A stretch of DNA of 64,000 bases. It comes from Mycobacterium sp. Lineage in GTDB: Bacteria > Actinomycetota > Actinomycetes > Mycobacteriales > Mycobacteriaceae. The notes beneath the pieces were generated by a model. That model worked only from the letters and a program-made list of their open reading frames with translations. It was not told the DNA's origin and did no database searches. Position 1 is the stretch's first letter. Each line of letters starts with the position of its first letter. Of the stretch, positions 38,512-46,768 are shown piece by piece. The position numbers and the translations under genes were made by a program. Location of the stretch: positions 1 to 64,000 of the forward strand of contig JAKFVT010000025.1 in NCBI GenBank assembly GCA_021732005.1. The letters run 5' to 3'.

Positions 38512-39258
38512 TCACGTCACGACGACGACGGTCAGCTCGTTGCCTGTCCGCTCGACGTGCATCCCGGCGCGGCGTGCCACAGCGGCGACTGCCGCCGCGT
38601 CGCCGGGTTCGGATCGTGACGTCGCGAGCACCCTGGCGAAACGGCCCTTGTGCGCCTTGTTGAAATGCGTCACGACGGTCCGGCGGCCATCCGGGTGTTC
38701 GGCGAGAACGTCGACGCGTACCGCGTCGGGCAGCCGGCCCAGCGCCGCATACGACCCGGAGCGCAGATCGACGATCAGCTCTGTGGCGGCCATCTCCGCC
38801 AGGACCGGCTCCAGAACCGGACGCCACCGAGCCGCGAGCGTGGCGCTGCCGGGCAGTTTGGAGGTGGCCGACAGCCGGTAGGCCGGAATCGGGTCATCGG
38901 CGCGCAGCACGCCGAACAAGGCGGAGCCCACGGCCAGCCGAGCGTGGGCTCGCGCCTTCGCGGCACCGCGCAGCGACTCCACGTCCAGGGCGTCGTAGAG
39001 CACGCCGGTGTAGCGGACGATGGCCGGCAGCGTCGGAGAGGTCAGCAGCGCGGCATTGCGGTCGATCTCGGCGTCCTGGGCGGGGGAGATCCCCAGCGCC
39101 GCCCGGCAGGTCTCGGGATCCGCGGCCAGCGTGACGAGCTCGTCGATCAGGTCCCGGCGCAGCGGACCCAATGCCGGATTGCTCAGACCGTCGAGTCGCA
39201 GCGGGGGGCCGTCCCCGCCACTGCGTTTGGTCTCCGACGGCGGAAGCAGAACGATCAC
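38512..39258 (-). CDS. yaaA: YaaA family peroxide stress protein
   Basis: A 248-residue DUF328/YaaA protein. The family start LLPPSETKR is immediately after GTG 39258, and FNKAHKGRFARVLA is the conserved C-terminal basic motif. YaaA in E. coli lowers free iron and limits DNA damage under peroxide stress, and the fold binds DNA. An upstream in-frame start at 39354 would add 32 residues without counterpart. It lies between the two GGDEF genes and is divergent from the PAS-GGDEF gene. Confidence 0.85.
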   Translation of the reverse strand: MIVLLPPSETKRSGGDGPPLRLDGLSNPALGPLRRDLIDELVTLAADPETCRAALGISPAQDAEIDRNAALLTSPTLPAIVRYTGVLYDALDVESLRGAAKARAHARLAVGSALFGVLRADDPIPAYRLSATSKLPGSATLAARWRPVLEPVLAEMAATELIVDLRSGSYAALGRLPDAVRVDVLAEHPDGRRTVVTHFNKAHKGRFARVLATSRSEPGDAAAVAAVARRAGMHVERTGNELTVVVVT

Positions 39259-39384
39259 GGTCCAGACGGTAGCGGGCAGTGCGCGAAGCCCGTACCGGTA
39301 CCCGGCCGCGACGCTGATAAGTTTGTTGGTCAGTGTTTTGACACACCAGGACACGACTCACCAGCAGCGCATCGAGGGGTATAG

Positions 39385-40665
39385 GTGGCGTCGGCCGAAC
39401 AGCCGAACCCTGACGACGAACTCCGGCAACTGTGGCAACTCATCAACCATCTGCCGGGCATCGTCGGATACTGGGATCGCAATCTCCGCAACGTGATTGC
39501 CAATGATGCCTACCTGCAGTACTTCGCGATGGCACCGCACCAGGTGCACGGCCGGCATATCCGCCAGGTGTTGGGCGAGACCGTCTACGCCCTGAACCTG
39601 CCCTACATCATGGGCGCCCTTGCCGGCCGCGAGCAGCTGTTCGAGCGTGAGTTGGTCGGCCTCGGCGGCGTCACGCGGCGCACCCTGCTCGCCTACATCC
39701 CCAACATCGTCGACGGTGAAGTGCACGGCTTCTACGTCCAGGGCACCGACCTCACCACTGAGGCGCAAGCCGAGCGCACCCTCGACGACGCGCGCCGGCT
39801 GTTCGAGATCAGCATGGCCAACGCCCCGTACGGAAAAGCGGTCGCGATGACCACCGGCCAGATGCTGCTCGCCAACCCGGCGCTGTGCGCGTTGACCGGG
39901 TACGACGCAGACGAACTCGTCGGCCGCGACTACCGCGAGTTCGTTCACCCCGACGACGTTGCCGCCGGTGAGGAGGAGATGGCAGCGCTGCTGGCCGGGA
40001 CGGTCACCCAGGTTTCCTCCGAGCGCCGCTACATCCGCCGCGACGGGAGTGTGATCTGGATGCAGCGCAGCGCGGTCCTGGTGCCGGCCCGGTTGCCGGG
40101 GGCCGAGGACCTCATCATCGCGCAGTTCCAGGACGTCACGGCGCGGCGGATCGCCGAAGCCGAGCTGGCCCGGCTGGCCGTCACCGACCAGCTCACCGGG
40201 CTGTACAACCGCCGAGCTCTGGTCAGTAGCGTCGCGCAACACCAGACCGCCAGGCCGGGGACTCCGGTCGGCATGATCTTCATCGACCTGGACGGCTTCA
40301 AACAGGTCAACGACTCGCACGGGCACGCCACCGGTGACGTCGTCCTCGCCGAAGTGGGCCGCCGGCTGAGAAATGCTGTCGAGAAACCGAATTCGGCGTA
40401 TCGCCTCGGCGGTGACGAGTTCGTCGTCTTGCTTCCGGAGACCGCGCGGGACGCGGAGGTGCGCGCCCTGTCGGTGGCCGTGCGCTCCGCGCTGACCGGC
40501 CGCTACGCCGCCGACTCGAGCGAGTTCGACCTCACCGCGTCGGTGGGGTGGACGTGGGGACACGCCGATACCGCCGAGGACCTGATTCGCAAGGCCGACA
40601 TCGACATGTACCGGCACAAGGCACGGCTTCACCAGTCCGCCGTCCGGAGCGACCGCGACGTCTGA
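39385..40665 (+). CDS. PAS-PAS-GGDEF diguanylate cyclase
   Basis: A 426-residue soluble protein. Two PAS domains (about residues 15-125 and 130-255, the second ending with QFQDVTARRIAEAELARLA) precede a GGDEF domain with TDQLTGLYNRRAL, DLDGFKQVNDSHGH and an intact RLGGDEF (342-346). No RxxD inhibitory site precedes the motif, so product inhibition may be absent. It should make c-di-GMP in response to a PAS ligand. GTG 39385 follows GAGGGG. No EAL or HD-GYP phosphodiesterase is in the window. Confidence 0.85.
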   Translation: MASAEQPNPDDELRQLWQLINHLPGIVGYWDRNLRNVIANDAYLQYFAMAPHQVHGRHIRQVLGETVYALNLPYIMGALAGREQLFERELVGLGGVTRRTLLAYIPNIVDGEVHGFYVQGTDLTTEAQAERTLDDARRLFEISMANAPYGKAVAMTTGQMLLANPALCALTGYDADELVGRDYREFVHPDDVAAGEEEMAALLAGTVTQVSSERRYIRRDGSVIWMQRSAVLVPARLPGAEDLIIAQFQDVTARRIAEAELARLAVTDQLTGLYNRRALVSSVAQHQTARPGTPVGMIFIDLDGFKQVNDSHGHATGDVVLAEVGRRLRNAVEKPNSAYRLGGDEFVVLLPETARDAEVRALSVAVRSALTGRYAADSSEFDLTASVGWTWGHADTAEDLIRKADIDMYRHKARLHQSAVRSDRDV

Positions 40666-40679
40666 TAGACCGTCTGACC

Positions 40680-41351
40680 GTGAAGGCAATCAGCAGCGAT
40701 ATCTGGAATGTGATGTCGACGGCCAGAACCATCAGGCGGTTCACCTCCGAGCCGGTCGACGATGCGACGCTGAGCCGCTGCCTGCAGGCCGCGACGTGGG
40801 CACCCTCGGGCGCGAATGCTCAGGGCTGGCGATTCGTGGTGCTGCGTTCGCCCGAACAGCGGGCGGTGGTCGCCGCAGCGGCTGCCCGCGCCCTGGAGGT
40901 CATCGAGCCGGTGTACGGGATGAGCCGCCCCGCGCCGGAGGACACCGGCAGGCAGGCTCGCAACAACCGCGCGACCTACGAATTGCACGACCGCGCAGGT
41001 GAATTCACGTCCGTGCTATTCGCCCAGCAGCACTATCCGACCGCCTCGGAGTTGCTGCTCGGCGGATCGATCTTCCCGGCGATGCAGAACTTCCTGCTTG
41101 CCGCCCGCGCTCAAGGACTCGGCGCATGTCCCACCGGTTGGGCGTCCTACGGCGGTGCGGAGCTGTTGCGCGAGGCGGTCGGCGTGCCCGACGACTGGCT
41201 GATCGCCGGCCACGTCGTCGTCGGCTGGCCGCGGGGCAGGCACGGGCCGCTGCGGCGCCGGCCGCTGGCGGCTGCGGTCGACCTGGACCGGTGGGACGCA
41301 CCGGCGGAACGCCTGCTGGCCGCTCTCGCGCAGGACGAGCCTCAGCCGTAG
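40680..41351 (+). CDS. Nitroreductase family flavoprotein
   Basis: A 223-residue FMN-dependent nitroreductase-fold enzyme: TARTIRRFTSEPVDDATLSRCLQAATWAPSGANAQGWRF contains the FMN-phosphate Arg cluster and the P-S-G/N-A-Q loop, and GLGACPTGWASYGG the second FMN contact. It reduces quinones, enones or nitroaromatics. GTG 40680 is 14 bases after the PAS-GGDEF stop, so the two are likely cotranscribed. It overlaps the convergent phosphodiesterase gene by 10 bp. Confidence 0.8.
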   Translation: MKAISSDIWNVMSTARTIRRFTSEPVDDATLSRCLQAATWAPSGANAQGWRFVVLRSPEQRAVVAAAAARALEVIEPVYGMSRPAPEDTGRQARNNRATYELHDRAGEFTSVLFAQQHYPTASELLLGGSIFPAMQNFLLAARAQGLGACPTGWASYGGAELLREAVGVPDDWLIAGHVVVGWPRGRHGPLRRRPLAAAVDLDRWDAPAERLLAALAQDEPQP

Positions 41352-42478
41352 GCGAGCAGCAGCGGGACCTGCTGTTCGGCGCTGGTCAGCGAGCCGTGCT
41401 GGCCGATCAGCGCCGACTCCATCGGTTCGGCCGTCCGTCGCACCAGTGCGGCGCGGTCGCGGGTGGCGGCCACCACGTCACCGATGCGCGCACGCACCCG
41501 GTCGTCGACACCGTCGCCGAACCAGCCCGCGGTGATGGCCTCCTCGCGGGAGACCACCCAGGCATGGTCGGCCAGCGCCTCGCGCCAGGTGGCCAGGACG
41601 TCCGCGCCCGCACCGTCGTGCACGTAGACATGACGGGCCCGCGCCTCGCCGCCGATCGCCGCGACACCGTCGAGCAGATCCGTGGCAGTGTCGAGGTCCA
41701 CGGTGGCTGCGCCGTCGACGGCCACCATGCCGTGATCGGCGACCACCGCGAGCAGCCCGCCGGCCGGTAGGGCTTCCACGACGGACTCCACCAGCCGGTC
41801 CACTTGCCGGAGCTCCATCCGCCAGGCCGGCGAGCCGGGTCCGTAGAGGTGGCCCATCAGGTCGAGATCCGCATGGTAGCCGTAGCAGAAACCACCGCCG
41901 CCGATCGTGGCGCGGACTTCGGCGGCCAGATCGCCGAGTCCGATCACCCCGACGTAGCGGCCGCCGCGCAGCACCGCCCGGGTCAATCCCGAGCCGGCGA
42001 ACTCGGCGCCGGAGACCACGCTGACCGCCATACCGGCTGCTACGGCGCGCTCGAAATTGGTTGGCACCGGCTGGATTTCCTCCGGGACCGCTCGGTCGCG
42101 TGCGTCATCGCCCCACGGGTGCGGACGCCACCGCAGGGCGTTGATGATGCCCACCTCGGGCAGCCGGAAGGACAGGCCGACCATGCCGTGACCGCCTGAC
42201 GGCAGCCCGGTGCCCACCGCCGCCAGTCCCGCCGCGGTGGTCGACGGGAACCCCACATGCAGGTTGCGGCCGCGCAGCCCGGCCAGCACCGGGGCATCCG
42301 CGGCGTAGGCGTCGAGCAACTCGGCGCCCAGACCGTCGATCAGCAGCACGCAGGCTCCGGCGACGGGTCCGGCCAATCCGATGCGGGGTTCGAAACCGGC
42401 CACGCCCATCGCCCCCAACACCGAGGGCACCACGTCGGCCAGGTGGGGGGTGTCAGCGTCGACGTGTGGCAGGTTCAC
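41342..42478 (-). CDS. Alkaline phosphatase-superfamily nucleotide pyrophosphatase/phosphodiesterase
   Basis: A 378-residue type I phosphodiesterase/nucleotide pyrophosphatase. Metal Asp in LLIDGLG, nucleophile Thr in FPSTTAAG, and the VADHGMV metal motif late in the chain match the alkaline phosphatase superfamily. No signal peptide, so probably cytoplasmic. The family hydrolyses phosphodiester or pyrophosphate bonds of nucleotides or lipids; specificity unknown. It is 21 bp downstream of modA on the same strand. Confidence 0.8.
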   Translation of the reverse strand: MNLPHVDADTPHLADVVPSVLGAMGVAGFEPRIGLAGPVAGACVLLIDGLGAELLDAYAADAPVLAGLRGRNLHVGFPSTTAAGLAAVGTGLPSGGHGMVGLSFRLPEVGIINALRWRPHPWGDDARDRAVPEEIQPVPTNFERAVAAGMAVSVVSGAEFAGSGLTRAVLRGGRYVGVIGLGDLAAEVRATIGGGGFCYGYHADLDLMGHLYGPGSPAWRMELRQVDRLVESVVEALPAGGLLAVVADHGMVAVDGAATVDLDTATDLLDGVAAIGGEARARHVYVHDGAGADVLATWREALADHAWVVSREEAITAGWFGDGVDDRVRARIGDVVAATRDRAALVRRTAEPMESALIGQHGSLTSAEQQVPLLLAYG

Positions 42479-42499
42479 GGCTTCGAGCCTGCCATGTCC

Positions 42500-43276
42500 T
42501 CAGGGTTTGCCGAAACCGGCTTTCGTCAGGATCTCCTGGCCGGCCGGACCGGTCACCAGATCCACGAATTTGCCTGCCAGAGTGGGATTGCCGGCGTGGG
42601 CGAGGGTGGCGATCGGATAGGTGTTGACCGCGCCGGCCGCTTCGGGGAACGACACCGCCAGAACCTTGTCGGCGGCGCCCGCGGTATCGGTGACATAGAC
42701 CAGCCCGGCATCGGCCTGACCGCTGGTGATCTTGTTCAGCACGTCGGTGACCGAGGACTCCTCGCTCACCGGAGTCAGCGTCACCCCGGTCTTGCTCTCC
42801 ACGTTCTGGGTGGCCGATCCGCACGGCACCTGGGGTGCGCACACCACGACAGTCAGGCCCGGCTTGGCCAGGTCCTGAAACGTCTTGATGCCCTTCGGGT
42901 TTCCGGGAGCGACGGCGATGGTCAAGGTGTTGGAGGCAAAGTTGACCGGCGTCCCGGCGAGCAGCCCGGCGTGGCCGGCTTTGTCCATGTTCTTGGTATC
43001 CGCGGAGGCGAAGACATCGGCGGGGGCGCCCTGGGTCAGCTGGGTCACCAGATCCGAGGAGCCCGCGAACGAGAACTCCACGGAGGCACCGGGATTGTCC
43101 TTGCTGAACTGATCGCCGATCGCGGTGAAGGTCTTCTTCAACGACGCGGCGGCGAAGACGATGATCTTCTGATTCCCCGGCGAGGCCGACGTGGACGACG
43201 GTTGCTGTGACGAGGAACTGCAGCCGGCGACGAGAAGCAGACCGACGGCCAGTGCCGGCATCAGACGTCTGATCAC
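42500..43276 (-). CDS. modA: Molybdate-binding lipoprotein ModA
   Basis: A 258-residue periplasmic-type binding lipoprotein. The lipobox is VAGC after MPALAVGLLLVAG; the mature part starts IIVFAAASLKKTF with the Ser that contacts the oxyanion, and continues with FSFAGSSDLVTQL, GAPADVFASADT and VYVTDTAGAADKV, all typical of ModA. GTG 43276 overlaps the upstream regulator by 4 bp. The permease (modB) and ATPase (modC) genes that normally follow are absent here; a phosphodiesterase gene follows instead. Confidence 0.9.
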   Translation of the reverse strand: MIRRLMPALAVGLLLVAGCSSSSQQPSSTSASPGNQKIIVFAAASLKKTFTAIGDQFSKDNPGASVEFSFAGSSDLVTQLTQGAPADVFASADTKNMDKAGHAGLLAGTPVNFASNTLTIAVAPGNPKGIKTFQDLAKPGLTVVVCAPQVPCGSATQNVESKTGVTLTPVSEESSVTDVLNKITSGQADAGLVYVTDTAGAADKVLAVSFPEAAGAVNTYPIATLAHAGNPTLAGKFVDLVTGPAGQEILTKAGFGKP

Positions 43277-43677
43277 TTTGCTCCTGACGTTTCGACGATG
43301 ACCGTGGTGGCCTTGACGACCGCCACCGCGACGCTTCCCGGTTCGAGGTTCAGGTCCCGCACGGCCGCACTGCTCATCAGGGAGACGACGGTGAACGGCC
43401 CGCACTGGATTTCCACCTGAGCCATCACCGTGTCGGTGACCACTCTGGTGACCAGTCCGGCGAACCGATTGCGGGCGGAGCTTGCGACCGACAGCGGGTC
43501 TTTCGGGGCAGCGGCGGCGCTCTTGCGGGAGTGGGCGGCCAGCGCGGCTCCGTCGACGGTCTTGCGACCGGACTGGTCGCTGCCGGTCGGCAAGTCGCCG
43601 TCGTCGATCCAGCGCCGGATGGTGTCGTCGCTGACGCCGAGCAGCTCGGCGGCCTCTCGAATTCGGAGCATCGGCAC
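43273..43677 (-). CDS. Helix-turn-helix plus Mop/TOBE molybdate-binding regulator
   Basis: A 134-residue protein. The N-terminal HTH (LRIREAAELLGVSDDTIRRWIDDGDLP) is MerR/excisionase-like; the C-terminal half (RNRFAGLVTRVVTDTVMAQVEIQCG, NLEPGSVAVAVVKATTVIVE) is a Mop domain that binds molybdate. It likely controls modA. GTG 43677 lies six bases after a TAGTGT -10 (43684-43689), fitting a leaderless mRNA; ATG 43671 is an alternative. Coupled to modA by a 4-bp overlap. Confidence 0.85.
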   Translation of the reverse strand: MPMLRIREAAELLGVSDDTIRRWIDDGDLPTGSDQSGRKTVDGAALAAHSRKSAAAAPKDPLSVASSARNRFAGLVTRVVTDTVMAQVEIQCGPFTVVSLMSSAAVRDLNLEPGSVAVAVVKATTVIVETSGAK

Positions 43678-43794
43678 GGCCGAACACTAGCCGATATCAT
43701 CCGTATCCGCGGGCTTACACGCTGCTTTCTGCCGCAGGTGCGGACATTATCTGCATCGGTCGGCGCGGCTCCGTGCGCGTCGTAGGGTGTGGCC

Positions 43795-44583
43795 GTGCGA
43801 CTCATGCGCGGTAGTGCCCCGCTGGCGACGGCACTGGCGCTGGGCCTGCTCGCTCCGCAGACCGCCCACGCCGATCCGAATGCGTTGTGGCGGATCGTCC
43901 ATGACCAGTGCGTCGTCGATGTTCAGCAGCACCACGACCCGGCGCCGTGTTCCCGAGTCGACCTCAGCCGCGGCGAGAGCGGCGGCTATGCGGTGCTCAA
44001 GGACATCGTCGGAGACCGGCAATACCTGCTGATCCCGACCGCCCGCATCCCGGGTATCGAAAGCCCCGAGCTGCGGGAACCCAACGCCACCAACTACTTC
44101 GGCGCGGCGTGGCAGTCCCGGTCGTTCGTCGAGCAGCGGGCCGGCGGAACCATCCCGCGAGACTGGATGAGCCTGGCGGTCAATTCGGCGATCGCGCGGA
44201 CGCAGAACCAGCTGCACATCCACATCGACTGTCTGCGCGCCGACGTCCATGACGCGCTGCGCGCGGCGGCCGGTGCCATTGGCGCGACGTGGGCACCGGT
44301 CCCGGTTCCGCTGAGCGGCCACACCTATTGGGCGATGGCCGTCGACGGCACCGATCTCGACGCCAACCCGTTCACCCTCCTCGCCGACGGCCTCGACGGC
44401 GCCCGCGACGACATGGGGGAGTACACGCTGGTGGTCGTGGGCACCACCGACTCCGAAGGCCGGCCGGGCTTCGTCGTCCTGGCCGACCGCGCCGACGACA
44501 CCGGCAACGCCGGCGGTGAAGAGTTGCAGGATCACGACTCCTGCCCGCCGCCCCTTCCCACGACGCCTAGCACCGCCAAATAA
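43795..44583 (+). CDS. cdh: CDP-diacylglycerol diphosphatase (CDP-diacylglycerol pyrophosphatase)
   Basis: A 262-residue exported HIT-like hydrolase colinear with M. tuberculosis Cdh (Rv2289): signal peptide then ALWRIVHDQCVVDV, YLLIPTARIPGIESPELRE, the catalytic QLHIHIDC and the terminal EELQDHDSC. It cleaves CDP-diacylglycerol to CMP and phosphatidate. GTG 43795 is chosen for a GTAGGG seven bases upstream; GTG 43789 and ATG 43804 are alternatives. It converges with the Pro-rich secreted protein gene, 8 bp apart. Confidence 0.85.
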   Translation: MRLMRGSAPLATALALGLLAPQTAHADPNALWRIVHDQCVVDVQQHHDPAPCSRVDLSRGESGGYAVLKDIVGDRQYLLIPTARIPGIESPELREPNATNYFGAAWQSRSFVEQRAGGTIPRDWMSLAVNSAIARTQNQLHIHIDCLRADVHDALRAAAGAIGATWAPVPVPLSGHTYWAMAVDGTDLDANPFTLLADGLDGARDDMGEYTLVVVGTTDSEGRPGFVVLADRADDTGNAGGEELQDHDSCPPPLPTTPSTAK

Positions 44584-44591
44584 CCGACCGC

Positions 44592-45170
44592 TCAGTACGG
44601 CGGCATCTGCCCCTGGCCGGACGCGCCGGCCATCCCGTTGAGGGTGTCCAGAGCATGGCGCAGTTGAAGCTGGGACAGCAACGGTCCCGCGGGTGCCGGC
44701 GGCTGCTGATCGGTCAGCGTCCACGGCTGGCAGCCGTCGGTCTTGAACGTGGCGTCGCCCGGATCGATCTGCACCACCGAGGGTTTCTTGGTCAGCGCGT
44801 TGTCGACGTTGGTCTGGCCGTCGGGTCCGCCGGTGCGCTTCCAGTAGCACGCGCCGCCCTCGACGGGTCCTGCCGACGCGTAGGTGCCCGGCACGATGTC
44901 GACACCGACCTTGTAGGTGCCGTCGGTGTCGATGGTGGACTTCGGTGCACCGGCCGGCGTAGCACCGGGGGCCGGCGTCGCGCCCGGGGCCGGTGTCGCA
45001 CCCGGGGTGGGCGCTGGGGCTGACGCGTCGACCGGACCGGGTGCGGGCCCGGTCGGGGACGGCGTGGGCGCCGGGGTGGTGGTCGGGTCGGCGGCTGCGA
45101 CACCCCCGCCGATGACGCCGGCGGCCACCGCCAGCGCACTGATCGCGATCACATGTGTTATTCGACCCAC
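44592..45170 (-). CDS. Secreted Pro/Ala-rich protein
   Basis: A 192-residue exported protein. Signal peptide with cleavage near VAAA-DPTTT. A linker of about 50 residues is Pro/Thr/Ala-rich and contains repeats of PGATPA. The folded part (GTYKVGVDIVPGTYASAG, GACYWKRTGG, FKTDGCQPWTL) has two cysteines and resembles the small beta domain of mycobacterial and corynebacterial secreted proteins. It begins with GTG 45170. Function unknown. Confidence 0.7.
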   Translation of the reverse strand: MGRITHVIAISALAVAAGVIGGGVAAADPTTTPAPTPSPTGPAPGPVDASAPAPTPGATPAPGATPAPGATPAGAPKSTIDTDGTYKVGVDIVPGTYASAGPVEGGACYWKRTGGPDGQTNVDNALTKKPSVVQIDPGDATFKTDGCQPWTLTDQQPPAPAGPLLSQLQLRHALDTLNGMAGASGQGQMPPY

Positions 45171-45229
45171 GTCAACCAGGGTAACCCGCTGCCGGACCCG
45201 GCCCGTCCAGACTGAGTTAACGTCAGCTG

Positions 45230-46159
45230 ATGCCCAGCTTCACCGACGCCGTCGCAAGCGGGATTCCGGTGCTCACCGACGGCGCGATCGAAACCCGCGT
45301 CATGTTCGAGACAACTATCGCGATGGATCCCGATATCCAGGTCGCCGGACTGCTCGGCGACCGGCAGGGCGAGGCGGCCATGCGGGAGATCTACCGCAGC
45401 TATCTCGATGCGGCGGCCGCGACCGGTGTGCCGCTGATCATCGGCACACCGACGTTTCGGGCGAGCGTCAACCACACCCGTAGCGCCGGTCTCGGCGGCA
45501 CCGAGGCCGTCCGGCGGCTCAACAGCGCCGCGGCCGCCTTTCACCAGGAATTGCTCGACGGCCATAACGGCCCGCCGGTGTGGATCGCCGGGGTACTCGG
45601 CCCGGCCGGCGACGCCTACCGGCCCGCCGAGGCGCCGTCGCCGTCTGCTGCCTTCGAGTACCACCGGCCGCAGATCGACACCCTGGCCGAGGCCGGGGTG
45701 GATCTCGTCTTCGCGGCCACGTTCCCCGCCGTCGGCGAGGCCATCGGCGCGGCCCGGGCGATGGCCCTAACCGGATTGCCGTTCGTCGTGTCGTGGGTGC
45801 TCGGCGCGGACACCCGGGTCCTGGACGGAACCCCGCTCGCCGAGGCGATCCGGCAAGTGGACGACGCCGCGGCGCCCACATACTTCTCGCTGTCGTGCAT
45901 CCACCCGACCGTCGCCGCCCGCGCGCTCGACGCCAGCGGCGACGAGGTCGACCGGATCAACGAGGTGAAGGCCAACGGCTCGACGCTCAGTCCCACCGAG
46001 TTGGTGGCGTTGGATCACGCCGAAAGCGATCCGCCCGCCGAATTCGCCGCCGCTATGGACGCCATCCGACGGAATTATGGGGTAGCCGTCGTCGGCGGGT
46101 GCTGCGGCACCACCGACGAACACATGCGTGCGCTGGGGGCGCTGCTTACCGCACCGTGA
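45230..46159 (+). CDS. Homocysteine S-methyltransferase family protein
   Basis: A 309-residue barrel protein. The zinc-binding triad is visible as Cys in LSCIHP and the pair in VGGCCGT. The start VLTDGAIETRVMFET resembles the MmuM/BHMT-type LDGGMATxLE segment. The family transfers a methyl group from S-methylmethionine or a betaine-type donor to homocysteine. The donor here is not deducible. It starts at ATG 45230 and converges on the STAS gene, 7 bp apart. Confidence 0.85.
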   Translation: MPSFTDAVASGIPVLTDGAIETRVMFETTIAMDPDIQVAGLLGDRQGEAAMREIYRSYLDAAAATGVPLIIGTPTFRASVNHTRSAGLGGTEAVRRLNSAAAAFHQELLDGHNGPPVWIAGVLGPAGDAYRPAEAPSPSAAFEYHRPQIDTLAEAGVDLVFAATFPAVGEAIGAARAMALTGLPFVVSWVLGADTRVLDGTPLAEAIRQVDDAAAPTYFSLSCIHPTVAARALDASGDEVDRINEVKANGSTLSPTELVALDHAESDPPAEFAAAMDAIRRNYGVAVVGGCCGTTDEHMRALGALLTAP

Positions 46160-46166
46160 AGGTCGG

Positions 46167-46598
46167 TCAGGCGGTCTTGCTCAACAGGGGAAGCAACAGG
46201 CGACGACGGCTCAGAACCGCGTCGTCGAACTCATGCTCTGCCTCGGCGACCGAGCCCACGATCGGGAACACGACATCGCTGTCCCTGCGCAAACGGCGGT
46301 TCACCGCGTCGCTGCCGACCACGGCCCATTCCACACCGGCGGCGGCGCAGACATCGTCGATATCGCACAGCAACCGGATCGCCTGCGGGGCAAACGAGCT
46401 CACACCCGACAGGTCCAGAACGAACGGCTTCTCGGCGAGGACGAGCCGCTTGGCGCATTCGGTGACCCGGTCGACGTTCACCGAATCGATCCGACCGCTG
46501 ACCGCGACAACCGTTGCCATATGGCGAGAGTGTGCTCGAACGTGGGCGCCCTCGTAGTCGACAGCGGGGTTGCCGTATCGCGACGTGAAGCTCGTCAT
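46167..46598 (-). CDS. STAS-domain anti-sigma-factor antagonist-like protein
   Basis: A 143-residue STAS domain protein (TVVAVSGRIDSVNVDRV, FVLDLSGVSSFAPQAIRLL, AVVGSDAVNRRL). Mycobacteria have several such proteins that release SigF from its anti-sigma factor. The usual DSSGL helix, whose Ser is phosphorylated, reads FAPQAI here, so phospho-switching of the canonical kind seems absent. The start ATG 46598 is preferred over TTG 46661. A SigF-like promoter lies upstream. Confidence 0.75.
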   Translation of the reverse strand: MTSFTSRYGNPAVDYEGAHVRAHSRHMATVVAVSGRIDSVNVDRVTECAKRLVLAEKPFVLDLSGVSSFAPQAIRLLCDIDDVCAAAGVEWAVVGSDAVNRRLRRDSDVVFPIVGSVAEAEHEFDDAVLSRRRLLLPLLSKTA

Positions 46599-46638
46599 GG
46601 GTGCCTCATTTCGGTCCTGTTGCGTGTGTGACGGGTTG

Positions 46639-46663
46639 TAGACCGTCTCAACTTGACCCAAAC
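46639..46663 (-). promoter_or_regulatory. Possible SigF-type promoter of the STAS gene
   Basis: On the minus strand GTTT (46663-46660) and GGTCTA (46644-46639) are separated by 15 bases, near the mycobacterial SigF pattern GTTT-n15-17-GGGTAT, with a weak -10 half. It would start transcription about 35 bases upstream of ATG 46598. Autoregulation of a SigF network gene would be expected biologically. Confidence 0.3.
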
Positions 46664-46724
46664 GTTATGCCGCAAATTTAAGGTCACCGGGAGCAGTGGC
46701 TAAATCCTTGTTAAGAACCCAACT

Positions 46725-46742
46725 TTCGGGGCCACCCCGGAA
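46725..46742 (-). terminator. Short hairpin terminator after the LLM gene
   Basis: Positions 46725-46731 pair with 46735-46742 (seven pairs, one bulged G at 46739) around a CCA loop, 27 bases beyond the stop of the leftward LLM-family gene. Modest stem, moderate support. Confidence 0.35.
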
Positions 46743-46768
46743 TTCGGGCAACGTCGGCCACCCAACGA

